The notes: generated from the sequence alone by a model not told the origin. DNA of 5,816 nt from Hyphomicrobiales bacterium (GCA_003558415.1 PWLT01000313.1:1-5816), one strand, 5' to 3'. Numbered from the stretch's first letter, positions 1 to 5,816 are shown. A program made the numbers and translations.

Positions 1-645
1 GGCCATGACATCAATTACATCGCGCTGTCGGGGGCGCTGTTCACCTATGGTCAGGCGGGCGGGCCGCCGGTGCCGCCGGTCAATGCGGTGGGCGATTTCG
101 GCGGCGGAGGCATGATGCTGGCCTTCGGCATGCTTGCCGGGATTCTGGCGGCGCAGCGATCCGGTTCGGGGCGGGTGGTCGATTGCGCAATGGTCGATGG
201 CGCGGCTCTGCTTCAGGCCAGCGTCTGGACCTTGCGGGCGATGAACCGCTGGCGCGACGAGCGCGGCACCAACCTGCTGGATGGCGGTGCGCCCTTCTAC
301 CGGTGCTACGCCACCTCCGATGGCCGGCACATGGCGGTGGGCGCGATCGAGCCGCAGTTCTGGAAGGCACTTCTCGATGGGCTCGGGCTGACGGATGAGG
401 CGATGCTGGCACGCCAGAACGATGAGGAATTCTGGCCCGAGATGACGCGGCGCATTACCGCCGTTTTCGCGCAGCACGACATGCAATACTGGAGCACGCG
501 CTTTGAAGCCACGGATGCCTGTGTCAGCCCGGTCCTCGCGCCGGGAGAGGCCGCGCGGCACACCCATGCGAGCGCGCGCAATGCCTTCGATTGGTCGGAC
601 GACACGCCGTTTCCCGCGCCCGCTCCGAAGACGGAGAACGGCTGA
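1..645 (+). CDS. CaiB/BaiF CoA-transferase family protein, alpha-methylacyl-CoA racemase type (3' part)
   Basis: The reading frame is open from the first base and ends at TGA 643-645, giving 214 residues of the C-terminal part; about 120 N-terminal residues lie outside the window. It begins with GHDINYIALSG, a signature of alpha-methylacyl-CoA racemases, which epimerise the 2-methyl group of branched acyl-CoA thioesters in the cytoplasm. His2, Asp32 (in NAVGDFGGGG) and Glu117 (in GAIEPQFW) have the same spacing, 30 and 85 residues, as catalytic His126, Asp156 and Glu241 of the Mycobacterium tuberculosis racemase MCR, so the active site looks intact. These residues favour a racemase over a family III CoA-transferase, which uses an Asp nucleophile, but the physiological substrate cannot be read from the sequence. 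The gene converges on ispG and stops 52 bp from its end. Nothing suggests a shared pathway with ispG. Confidence 0.9.
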   Translation, partial: GHDINYIALSGALFTYGQAGGPPVPPVNAVGDFGGGGMMLAFGMLAGILAAQRSGSGRVVDCAMVDGAALLQASVWTLRAMNRWRDERGTNLLDGGAPFYRCYATSDGRHMAVGAIEPQFWKALLDGLGLTDEAMLARQNDEEFWPEMTRRITAVFAQHDMQYWSTRFEATDACVSPVLAPGEAARHTHASARNAFDWSDDTPFPAPAPKTENG

Positions 646-697
646 GGCGCTCAGCGCCAGGCGGTCTCTCTACCCATGCTTTGGCAGGTGAGAGCCG
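646..697. terminator. Bulged hairpin in the convergent gap, candidate bidirectional terminator
   Basis: The 52-bp gap between the racemase stop and the ispG stop holds a long hairpin at 661-698. The right arm, 684-698, is continuous (GCAGGTGAGAGCCGC). The left arm is GCGG, CTCTC, ACC and TGC, interrupted by bulges T665, T671 and CA675-676. This gives 15 base pairs around a TTTG loop, and the structure overlaps the ispG stop codon by one base. A smaller inverted repeat (GGCGCT/AGCGCC) sits just before it. There is no T-run on either side, so it does not fit a classic intrinsic terminator. It may act with Rho or protect 3' ends. The position between converging genes is the main support. Confidence 0.5.
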
Positions 698-1828
698 CTA
701 CTCGGCGGCCTTCTCGGCCGCGCTCGCGGCCTCGATCTCGGCGGCGCGCTTCTCGACCTGCTCGACGATGTGATCGACCATGGCCTCATTGGAGAGTTTG
801 TGGCTCTGCTTGCCGGCCAGATAGACCATGCCGGACCCAGCGCCGCCGCCGGTGAAGCCCACATCGGTCATCAGCGCCTCGCCGGGGCCGTTGACCACGC
901 AGCCGATGATCGAAAGGCTCATCGGCGTCTTGATATGGGCGAGCCGCTCCTCCAGCGTCTCGACCGTCTTGATCACATCAAAGCCCTGGCGCGCGCAGGA
1001 CGGGCAGGAGATGATGTTGACGCCGCGGTGACGCAGGCCGAGCGACTTGAGGATCTCGTAGCCCACGCGAACCTCCTCGACCGGATCGGCCGACAGGCTC
1101 ACCCGAAGCGTGTCGCCGATGCCCATCCAGAGCAGATTGCCCATCCCGATCGCCGACTTGATCGTGCCGGTCATCAGCCCGCCGGCCTCGGTAATGCCCA
1201 GATGGATCGGCGCATCCGTCGCCTCGGCCAGCGATTGATAGGCGGCCGCGGCGAGAAACACGTCGGAGGCCTTCACGCTGATCTTGAACTCGTGGAAATC
1301 GTTGTCCTGCAGGATGCGGATATGGTCGAGCCCGCTTTCCACCATCGCGTCGGGGCAGGGTTCGGCGTATTTCTCCAGCAGATGGCGCTCCAGCGAGCCG
1401 GCATTGACCCCGATGCGGATCGAACAGCCGTGATCCTTGGCGGCGCGGATCACCTCGCGCACGCGCTCCTGACTGCCGATATTGCCGGGATTGATGCGCA
1501 GGCAGGCGGCGCCGGCCTCGGCGGCCTCGATGGCGCGCTTGTAGTGGAAATGGATGTCGGCAACGATCGGAACCGGACTCTCGCGGCAGATTTCGCGCAG
1601 CGCGCGCGTCGTGTCCTGATCGGGGGCGGAGACGCGCACGATATCGGCACCGGCCTCGGCGCAGGCTTCGATCTGCGCGAGCGTGGCGGCAGCATCCGTT
1701 CCATCGGTGTTGGTCATCGTCTGCACCGAGATCGGCGCATCGCCACCGACCGGCACATTGCCCACCATGATCCGGCGCGACTTGCGTCGCGTGATGTTTC
1801 GCCAGGGGCGGATGGGATTATGCGTCAT
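698..1828 (-). CDS. ispG: 4-hydroxy-3-methylbut-2-enyl diphosphate synthase IspG (GcpE)
   Basis: IspG converts 2-C-methyl-D-erythritol 2,4-cyclodiphosphate to HMBPP, the penultimate step of the MEP isoprenoid pathway, in the cytoplasm with a 4Fe-4S cluster. With the chosen ATG at 1828 the protein has 376 residues, normal for the family. The N-terminal TIM-barrel part carries [20 protein letters not shown] and [10 protein letters not shown]. The C-terminal part carries the cluster ligands Cys275 and Cys278 (SCPSC) and Cys310 (SIIGC), plus the fourth ligand Glu317 (VVNGPGEA). The 3, 35 and 7 residue spacings equal those of E. coli C270, C273, C305 and E312. The frame also has an ATG at 1858, ten codons upstream, but only the 1828 start has a good GAGAGG site six bases before it, and family members usually begin a few residues before RPWRNI. 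It follows the RodZ-like gene by 69 bp on the same strand, a conserved pairing, and probably shares its transcript. Confidence 0.97.
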   Translation of the reverse strand: MTHNPIRPWRNITRRKSRRIMVGNVPVGGDAPISVQTMTNTDGTDAAATLAQIEACAEAGADIVRVSAPDQDTTRALREICRESPVPIVADIHFHYKRAIEAAEAGAACLRINPGNIGSQERVREVIRAAKDHGCSIRIGVNAGSLERHLLEKYAEPCPDAMVESGLDHIRILQDNDFHEFKISVKASDVFLAAAAYQSLAEATDAPIHLGITEAGGLMTGTIKSAIGMGNLLWMGIGDTLRVSLSADPVEEVRVGYEILKSLGLRHRGVNIISCPSCARQGFDVIKTVETLEERLAHIKTPMSLSIIGCVVNGPGEALMTDVGFTGGGAGSGMVYLAGKQSHKLSNEAMVDHIVEQVEKRAAEIEAASAAEKAAE

Positions 1829-1834
1829 GCGCTG

Positions 1835-1840
1835 CCTCTC
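1835..1840 (-). promoter_or_regulatory. Ribosome binding site deciding the ispG start
   Basis: On the minus strand GAGAGG lies six bases before the ATG at 1828. The alternative in-frame ATG at 1858 has only a weak CAGGG upstream. This favours the shorter 376-residue protein. Confidence 0.65.
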
Positions 1841-1868
1841 GTCAGGGCCTTCAAACATGACATAGCCC

Positions 1869-1886
1869 TGCCGCCGCGCCGCGGCA
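1869..1886 (-). other. Small hairpin in the gap between the RodZ-like gene and ispG
   Basis: TGCCGC (1869-1874) and GCGGCA (1881-1886) form a perfect 6-bp stem around a 6-base loop inside the 69-bp gap. There is no T-run after it in the direction of transcription. It could be an mRNA processing or partial attenuation element, or a chance structure in GC-rich DNA. Confidence 0.3.
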
Positions 1887-1897
1887 ACCGGCGCAAA

Positions 1898-3127
1898 TCA
1901 TTCGTTGGGGGCCTCGGCCACGTTGACGATGCGCGCGAGTTCGGGGTCGCTGTCGAGATCGGCGAGCTGATAGGACTCGCGCAAGCCTTCGGCGGAGAGG
2001 TTGATGTTGTCGGCGACATTGGCACCCGGCGCGGAGGGGCCGTAGGTTTCCCCATCAACGACGAAATAGACCGAGCCGGAATTGCCCGCACGCAATGTCG
2101 GTGGCTCTTCGCTTTGCGGAACCTCGTAGCGCTCTCCGGCATCGAGGATCTTCTCGAAGATAACGGTGCCGTCGCTTCCGCGCACCCGCACCCAGGAGGG
2201 GCGGACGGCGAGAAGCTCGACCTTGGGCGGTCCGGCCTCGACGACCTGAACCGGGGTTTCCGCGCGTTCCGTTGCGTTCATCGCGCGCGCCGCGACGGCC
2301 TCCGCGACCCGCTCGGCCTCGAGGTCGCGCTCACCCGCATCCGGGCCGCCGCCGCTATTGGCATCGGCAAGCGCCCCGACCGAGCCCGGATCGATCGCCG
2401 AGATCGGCCCGTCGCGCGCGACCATCACCGGCGTGTCGAGCGCCGGAGGGCGGTAGAGCCGCTCAAACGTATCGCCCGAGGGCACCGAGACCCCCGATGC
2501 CGGCGTGTCCGGCTCGGCGGGTCCCTCGGTATCGGCAATGGGGTCGAGATTGGCCATCACGCCCGGCGCCTCGTCGACCGGTGACATCTGCACGCGCTGC
2601 ACTTCCTGCAAAACCGCCCAACCGCCATAGCCGAGCGCCGCGATGAGACCGACGAGCACCGCCATCGACCCGATGGCGCCGGGCTCGATTCGGGTATACC
2701 AGGGATCGGGGCGTGGCACGAAACCGGGGCTGGCCAGCGGATCACGCATTTCAGACTTTCGGGGAACGGGCTTCTCCGCCGCAGATGTACGGCGGACCGT
2801 CGAAGCCGCCATTCCGTGAACGACGCTGAAATCGGCTTCCTCGCAGAAGCGGCGATACGCCCATTCCGGGTCCATCTTGAGATAGCGCGCGTAGGAGCGG
2901 ACATAGCCCGCGATGAAGCCCGGCGTCTCGAAGGCGGCGACATCGCAATTCTCGATTGCGGCGATATAGGAGGCCTTGATCTTGAGTTCGCGCTGCACGT
3001 CGAGCAGCGACTTGCCGATGGTCGCACGCTCACCGAGCATCACATCGCCGAGCCGGAAATCGAAATCGTCAAAGCTCAGCGGCTTGTCCGATTCGCTCGT
3101 CGAAGGCGGTTCCCTTCGCCCGATCAT
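1898..3127 (-). CDS. rodZ: RodZ-like membrane protein: N-terminal helix-turn-helix, one membrane segment, C-terminal DUF4115
   Basis: The 409-residue protein has the RodZ architecture. A cytoplasmic Cro/C1-type helix-turn-helix (HTH_25) covers roughly residues 26-98, with LGERATIGKSLLDVQRELKI, SYIAAIEN, and the family-typical FIAGYVRSYARYLKMDP. A basic, proline-containing stretch follows, then one membrane segment at about 150-173. A long acidic, proline- and alanine-rich periplasmic linker covers about 180-300, and a beta-rich DUF4115-like domain about 302-376 (VRPSWVRVRGSDGTVIFEKIL). In studied bacteria RodZ binds MreB through the HTH domain and couples the cytoskeleton to the cell-wall elongation machinery. 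Its HTH is mainly a protein-binding module, though regulatory roles are reported for some homologues. The ATG at 3127 has AGGG seven bases upstream. The gene lies between hemA and ispG on the same strand, and the rodZ-ispG order is also found in E. coli, which supports the call. The exact role in this host is inferred. Confidence 0.85.
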   Translation of the reverse strand: MIGRREPPSTSESDKPLSFDDFDFRLGDVMLGERATIGKSLLDVQRELKIKASYIAAIENCDVAAFETPGFIAGYVRSYARYLKMDPEWAYRRFCEEADFSVVHGMAASTVRRTSAAEKPVPRKSEMRDPLASPGFVPRPDPWYTRIEPGAIGSMAVLVGLIAALGYGGWAVLQEVQRVQMSPVDEAPGVMANLDPIADTEGPAEPDTPASGVSVPSGDTFERLYRPPALDTPVMVARDGPISAIDPGSVGALADANSGGGPDAGERDLEAERVAEAVAARAMNATERAETPVQVVEAGPPKVELLAVRPSWVRVRGSDGTVIFEKILDAGERYEVPQSEEPPTLRAGNSGSVYFVVDGETYGPSAPGANVADNINLSAEGLRESYQLADLDSDPELARIVNVAEAPNE

Positions 3128-3153
3128 GCACCTGCCCTTTTGCTCGCCTGTTC

Positions 3154-3170
3154 ACCGCAGTCTGTGCGGT
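3154..3170 (-). other. Leader hairpin upstream of the RodZ-like gene
   Basis: ACCGCA (3154-3159) and TGCGGT (3165-3170) form a perfect 6-bp stem with a 5-base loop. If transcription starts at the predicted promoter, the hairpin lies in the 5' leader, with its nearer edge 26 bases before the start codon and clear of the AGGG ribosome site. It is short, so chance is possible. Confidence 0.35.
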
Positions 3171-3192
3171 CCCGAGTCCGCGACCTCATCCT

Positions 3193-3223
3193 ATGGTAGC
3201 AAAGCTACCACAAGGCAAGTCAA
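3193..3223 (-). promoter_or_regulatory. Candidate promoter for the rodZ-ispG unit, overlapped by a perfect palindrome
   Basis: Reading the minus strand, TTGACT (3223-3218) is a good -35. After a 19-base spacer comes TACCAT (3198-3193), preceded by TGC, an extended -10. The -10 lies in the perfect inverted repeat TGGTAGC-AAA-GCTACCA at 3194-3210. The 114-bp gap between hemA and this gene is AT-richer here than the surrounding coding DNA. The spacer is longer than the ideal 17. The repeat could be an operator, or a hairpin at the hemA 3' end, but no T-run follows it. Confidence 0.45.
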
Positions 3224-3241
3224 ATTGCACCGGGAACCGGC

Positions 3242-4465
3242 CTAGGCCGAAAGCTCGGCACGATTCAGCGCACAATGTGACCAGAGTTCATCCAGCGCGG
3301 ACACAAGATGTTGCGTCATCGGGCCGTCATGGACGGGTGACGGCGTGAAGCGAAGCCGCTCGGTTCCGCGCGGCACGGTGGGGAAATTTATCGGCTGGAC
3401 ATAGATTCCGTAACTCTCCAACAGCATGTCGGAGATCTGCTTGCAATGCACCGGATCGCCGACATGCACGGGTACGATATGGGAGCCGTGATCGATGATC
3501 GGCAGCCCCAGCCCCTTGAGCCGCAGCTTCAGCGCCGCAGCGTTTTCCTGATGGCGCGCGCGCAGTTCGTCATCGCCCTTGAGATGGCGCACCGAGGCAG
3601 CCGCCCCGGCCGCCACCGCGGGCGGCAGCGAGGTGGTGAAGATGAAACCGGGCGCGTAGGAGCGAATCGCATCCGCCATCCGCGCCGATGCGGCGATATA
3701 GCCGCCATGCACGCCGAAGGCCTTGCCCAGCGTGCCGTTGATGATGTCGATGCGATGGGCGAGCCGGTCACGCGCGGCCACCCCGGCGCCGCGCGGGCCA
3801 TACATGCCCACGGCATGCACCTCGTCGAGATAGGTCAGCGCGCCGAATTCCTCGGCCAGATCGCAGATTTCGGCCAGCACGCCGAAATCGCCATCCATCG
3901 AATAGACCGATTCGAAGGCGATCAGCTTCGGCGCGGCCGGATCGTCCGCTTCGAGAAGCTCGCGCAGATGCGCCACGTCATTGTGGCGGAAGATACGCTT
4001 GGCGCCGCCGTTGCGGCGCACGCCCTCGATCATCGAGGCGTGGTTGAGCGCATCCGAATAGATGATCAGCCCGGGAAACAGCTTGGGCAGCGTGCTCAGC
4101 GTCGCATCGTTGGCGATATATGCCGAGGTGAAGAGCAGCGCCGCCTCCTTGCCGTGCAGGTCGGCGAGTTCCGCCTCCAGGCGCTTGTGATAGATCGTCG
4201 TGCCCGAGATGTTACGCGTGCCGCCCGAGCCCGCCCCGGTGCAGCGCAGCGCCTCTTCCATCGCGTCGAGCACGACCGGGTGCTGGCCCATGCCCAGATA
4301 ATCATTGCCGCACCACACGACGATGTCGCGCTCCGCGCCTTCGGGCGTGCGCCATATGGCGCGGGGGAAGTGCCCGCAGCGGCGCTCGATATCGATGAAG
4401 GTCCGGTAGCGGCCCTCCTCATGGAGTCGGTTCAATGCGGCGTCGATGGCGGCGGAATAATCCAA
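3242..4465 (-). CDS. hemA: 5-aminolevulinate synthase HemA (C4 pathway), TTG start
   Basis: This PLP enzyme condenses glycine with succinyl-CoA to give 5-aminolevulinate, CO2 and CoA, the committed step of tetrapyrrole synthesis in alphaproteobacteria. The protein has 407 residues, full length for bacterial ALAS. Lys248 in GTLGKAFG is the PLP Schiff-base lysine and has the same number as in the R. capsulatus enzyme. Asp214 and His217 ([12 protein letters not shown]) and His142 ([10 protein letters not shown]) line the cofactor site. Arg21, Thr83, Asn85 and Ile86 (GGTRNISGT) match succinyl-CoA and glycine site positions. The start is TTG at 4465-4463: the frame is closed by a TGA not far upstream, no ATG or GTG lies between, and the next Met is residue 59, inside the conserved DYLGMGQHP. 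The N-terminal MDY...[20 protein letters not shown] matches the family. It follows a small exported protein by 130 bp and precedes the RodZ-like gene by 114 bp, with its own promoter candidate. Confidence 0.98.
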   Translation of the reverse strand: MDYSAAIDAALNRLHEEGRYRTFIDIERRCGHFPRAIWRTPEGAERDIVVWCGNDYLGMGQHPVVLDAMEEALRCTGAGSGGTRNISGTTIYHKRLEAELADLHGKEAALLFTSAYIANDATLSTLPKLFPGLIIYSDALNHASMIEGVRRNGGAKRIFRHNDVAHLRELLEADDPAAPKLIAFESVYSMDGDFGVLAEICDLAEEFGALTYLDEVHAVGMYGPRGAGVAARDRLAHRIDIINGTLGKAFGVHGGYIAASARMADAIRSYAPGFIFTTSLPPAVAAGAAASVRHLKGDDELRARHQENAAALKLRLKGLGLPIIDHGSHIVPVHVGDPVHCKQISDMLLESYGIYVQPINFPTVPRGTERLRFTPSPVHDGPMTQHLVSALDELWSHCALNRAELSA

Positions 4466-4475
4466 GGCTCTCGTT

Positions 4476-4480
4476 CTCCC
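4476..4480 (-). promoter_or_regulatory. Ribosome binding site supporting the TTG start of hemA
   Basis: On the minus strand GGGAG lies ten bases before the TTG. A second purine block, GAGAG at 4468-4472, is only two bases away, probably too close. A slightly long spacing plus a TTG codon suggests modest translation initiation. Confidence 0.5.
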
Positions 4481-4510
4481 GGGCGACTGGCTGGGGCTTC
4501 GTCACTATCT

Positions 4511-4539
4511 GTTATAGGTCTTCGCCGCCTGTTTCGGAA
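4511..4539 (-). promoter_or_regulatory. Candidate hemA promoter with good -10 and weak -35
   Basis: On the minus strand TATAAC (4516-4511) matches the -10 consensus at five of six bases. The hexamer 17 bases upstream, TTCCGA (4539-4534), is a poor -35, as expected for a promoter that depends on a regulator. Transcription would begin near 4504 and give a leader of about 40 bases. Confidence 0.5.
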
Positions 4540-4568
4540 GAGTTACAATTTGCCGCGCCCAATTGACA
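4530..4568 (-). promoter_or_regulatory. Candidate CrtJ/PpsR-type operator pair upstream of hemA
   Basis: TGT (4530-4532), twelve bases, then ACA (4545-4547) form the exact palindrome TGT-N12-ACA recognised by CrtJ/PpsR, the redox- and light-responsive repressor of photosynthesis genes. It covers the predicted -35. A second copy with one mismatch, TGC-N12-ACA at 4551-4568, starts three bases beyond, so the centres are 21 bp (two helical turns) apart. A single motif of this length is expected by chance in about 3% of regions this size, so the call is tentative. Nothing in the window shows that the host carries ppsR or photosynthesis genes. Confidence 0.35.
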
Positions 4569-4595
4569 CCCCCTATGCCCCCGGGCCGGGCCGGT

Positions 4596-5009
4596 TCAGG
4601 CGCCGGGGGCGACCTCCAGAAGCACGACACAGGGCTCGTCAGTGCCCCGCGCGTCGTCGCAGGCGGCAAGCGCCTCCTCGCGCGCGGTCTCGGCATCGGG
4701 CAGTTGCGCGAGCGCGACGGCCGACTCCACCGGCGCCCCGCCCCGGAAAAACCCCTCAAGCGGCGCGGCCGCGATGGCGGCGTACCCGCCCCCCTCGCCC
4801 AGCAGCGCCTCGCGCGCCGGTGCACTCTGCGCGATCTGGCGCAGCAAGCTCAGTTCTTCCGCTTCGAGAAAGGGAAAGGGGTGCAGGGTGACCGTCGCGT
4901 CGGCCCCCTCGATCACCTCGGGCGCCTGCTCCTGCGCCAGCGCGGGGGTGCCCGACTGCCCCGCGGCCAAGGCGGCCGCGCCCAGAATTGCCAATGCGGC
5001 TTGTCTCAT
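4596..5009 (-). CDS. Small exported protein of the hemA-adjacent Rhodobacteraceae type, function unknown
   Basis: The 137-residue product begins with a signal peptide: a short basic start (MRQ), a hydrophobic stretch rich in Ala and Leu, and the cleavage site ALA-QEQ after residue 25. The mature part of about 112 residues has FPFLEAEELSLLRQIAQSA, then GGGYAAIAAAPLEGF, a conserved-looking core. It ends with two cysteines, Cys117 and Cys127, that could form a disulfide in the periplasm. The start at ATG 5009 has GGAG eight bases upstream. The frame stays open further upstream, but that part lies opposite the M20 peptidase and is not credible. It resembles, from memory, small proteins often labelled '5-aminolevulinic acid synthase' in Rhodobacteraceae. 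The label cannot mean enzyme activity, since the protein has no PLP fold, and may simply derive from the position before hemA. The true function is not known to me. Confidence 0.8.
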   Translation of the reverse strand: MRQAALAILGAAALAAGQSGTPALAQEQAPEVIEGADATVTLHPFPFLEAEELSLLRQIAQSAPAREALLGEGGGYAAIAAAPLEGFFRGGAPVESAVALAQLPDAETAREEALAACDDARGTDEPCVVLLEVAPGA

Positions 5010-5110
5010 CGCTTGCACTCCATTTCTACCGACCACGGGTCCGGGGCGACTGGACAGCGCCCCGGCGCCTGATAGGGTCCGCTCGCGAACCAACTTATTC
5101 GGAGTTTCCA
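5010..5110. promoter_or_regulatory. Divergent intergenic region with inverted repeat and promoter candidate for the peptidase
   Basis: On the plus strand TGGACA (5051-5056), a 16-base spacer and TAGGGT (5073-5078, preceded by TGA) form a promoter candidate with a near-consensus -35 and a weak -10. The -35 lies in the 9-base centre of a perfect 8-bp inverted repeat, CCGGGGCG (5041-5048) and CGCCCCGG (5058-5065). GGAG at 5101-5104 is six bases before the peptidase ATG. I found no convincing promoter for the minus-strand exported protein. Confidence 0.4.
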
Positions 5111-5816
5111 ATGGCTGCCACCCCCGCGCTGGACAAGGTGCTCGCGCATATCGATTCCACCCTGCCCGAATCCACGGATCGGCTTGTGGACCTGATGCGC
5201 ATTCCCTCCATTTCCACCGATCCCGCTTATGACGGGGATTGCCGGGCCGCGGCTCAATGGCTGGCTGCCGATCTCGCCGCGCTGGGATTCGCAGCCGACA
5301 CCCGAAGCACGCCGGGCCACCCGATGGTCGTCGCGCAGGACGCGCCCGGCGCGCCGGAGACGGCGCCGCATGTGCTTTTCTACGGGCATTACGACGTCCA
5401 GCCGGTCGATCCGCTGGAATTGTGGCACCGCGACCCCTTCGATCCGGCCATCGAGGACACCCCGGCCGGCAAGGTGATTCGCGGGCGCGGCGCCGCAGAT
5501 GACAAGGGCCAGCTGATGACCTTCGTGGAGGCATGCCGCGCCTGGCTGGCGGTGCATGGCGCGCTGCCGGTGCGGGTGACGGTGTTTCTGGAGGGCGAGG
5601 AGGAATCGGGCTCTCCCTCGCTGGTGCCCTATCTGCGCGCGCATGGCGAGGAGTTGATGGCCGATGTGGCGCTGATCTGCGACACGGGCATGTTCGACCG
5701 CGAAACTCCGGCCATCACCACCATGCTGCGCGGGCTTGTGGGCGAGGAGGTCACCATCCGCGCCGCCGACAAGGATCTGCATTCGGGCATGTTCGGCGGC
5801 ATCGCCATGAACCCGA
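5111..5816 (+). CDS. M20 family metallopeptidase (dipeptidase/carboxypeptidase type), 5' part
   Basis: The frame starts at ATG 5111 and runs off the window, giving 235 residues of a protein usually near 450-460 long. It has the di-zinc M20 layout close to carnosinase-like dipeptidases. YGHYDVQP carries metal ligand His93 and Asp95. GRGAADDKGQ carries bridging Asp130. LEGEEESGS carries general base Glu164 and ligand Glu165. ICDTGMF carries ligand Asp191. DKDLHSGMFGG, with His224, opens the dimerisation (lid) domain. The last metal histidine would lie beyond the window end. The likely role is cytoplasmic hydrolysis of dipeptides or N-acylated amino acids; no signal peptide is visible. Exact substrate cannot be assigned. 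It is divergent from the small exported protein, and no functional tie to hemA is evident. Confidence 0.95.
   Translation, partial: MAATPALDKVLAHIDSTLPESTDRLVDLMRIPSISTDPAYDGDCRAAAQWLAADLAALGFAADTRSTPGHPMVVAQDAPGAPETAPHVLFYGHYDVQPVDPLELWHRDPFDPAIEDTPAGKVIRGRGAADDKGQLMTFVEACRAWLAVHGALPVRVTVFLEGEEESGSPSLVPYLRAHGEELMADVALICDTGMFDRETPAITTMLRGLVGEEVTIRAADKDLHSGMFGGIAMNP

Noticed and set aside
1826..1858. Longer ispG start at ATG 1858
   Set aside because: The extra ten residues lack family support and have a weaker ribosome site than the ATG at 1828.
770..2584. Plus-strand open frame of 604 codons opposite ispG and the RodZ-like gene
   Set aside because: It spans two well-supported minus-strand genes and their gap. 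The product is rich in Gly, His, Asp, Arg and Ala without domain motifs, as expected from the antisense of GC-rich coding DNA.
4571..4595. GC-rich run downstream of the small exported protein as an intrinsic terminator
   Set aside because: CCCGGG/CCGG repeats can pair in several ways, but there is no single clear stem and no T-run follows on the minus strand.
3446..4891. Plus-strand open frame of 481 codons opposite hemA
   Set aside because: It lies antisense to hemA, whose catalytic residues are all in place, and crosses the hemA promoter region. No recognisable domain and a low-complexity Arg/Pro-rich end.
5010..5534. Upstream extension of the small exported protein to 5534
   Set aside because: The extension is Arg/Pro-rich shadow of the peptidase gene. 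The signal peptide and GGAG site fix the start at 5009.
5006..5782. Minus-strand open frame opposite the M20 peptidase
   Set aside because: The plus strand here encodes a complete M20 catalytic motif set from a good start with a ribosome site. The antisense product has no motif.
1..5816. Mobile elements, CRISPR arrays, tRNA or rRNA genes
   Set aside because: No transposase motifs, terminal repeats, regularly spaced repeats or RNA gene signatures were seen on either strand.

Overview
The window is GC-rich DNA (about two thirds G+C by eye) from an alphaproteobacterium, most likely a member of the Rhodobacteraceae. The main reason is a C4-pathway 5-aminolevulinate synthase whose catalytic residues fall at the same numbers as in the Rhodobacter capsulatus enzyme. 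A RodZ-like gene directly upstream of ispG, and a small secreted protein of a type I recall next to hemA in this family, agree with that. I see no mobile element, CRISPR array, tRNA, rRNA or phage gene. This is conserved core-genome DNA.

Layout: (1) bases 1-645, plus strand, hold the 3' part of an alpha-methylacyl-CoA racemase-type CaiB/BaiF enzyme with all its key catalytic residues. (2) A bulged hairpin lies in the short gap where it converges with ispG. (3) Four genes follow on the minus strand. In their transcription order they are a small exported protein (5009-4596), hemA (4465-3242, TTG start), a RodZ-like membrane protein (3127-1898) and ispG (1828-698). (4) A divergent 101-bp intergenic region leads to an M20 metallopeptidase (5111 onward, plus strand) that runs off the window end.

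Functionally, hemA supplies 5-aminolevulinate for tetrapyrroles (heme, and bacteriochlorophyll if the host is phototrophic). IspG makes HMBPP for isoprenoids (quinones, carotenoids, undecaprenyl carriers). The RodZ-like protein would help organise cell-wall growth. The rodZ-ispG pairing is a known conserved neighbourhood. The flanking racemase and peptidase are ordinary catabolic enzymes with no evident link to the central genes.

The least explained parts are the intergenic regions. A TGT-N12-ACA motif (the CrtJ/PpsR form) covers the weak -35 of the hemA promoter. A perfect 17-bp palindrome overlaps the predicted -10 of the rodZ-ispG promoter. An 8-bp GC-rich inverted repeat brackets the predicted -35 of the peptidase. 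These are proposals from sequence alone. I found no convincing new multi-gene system.
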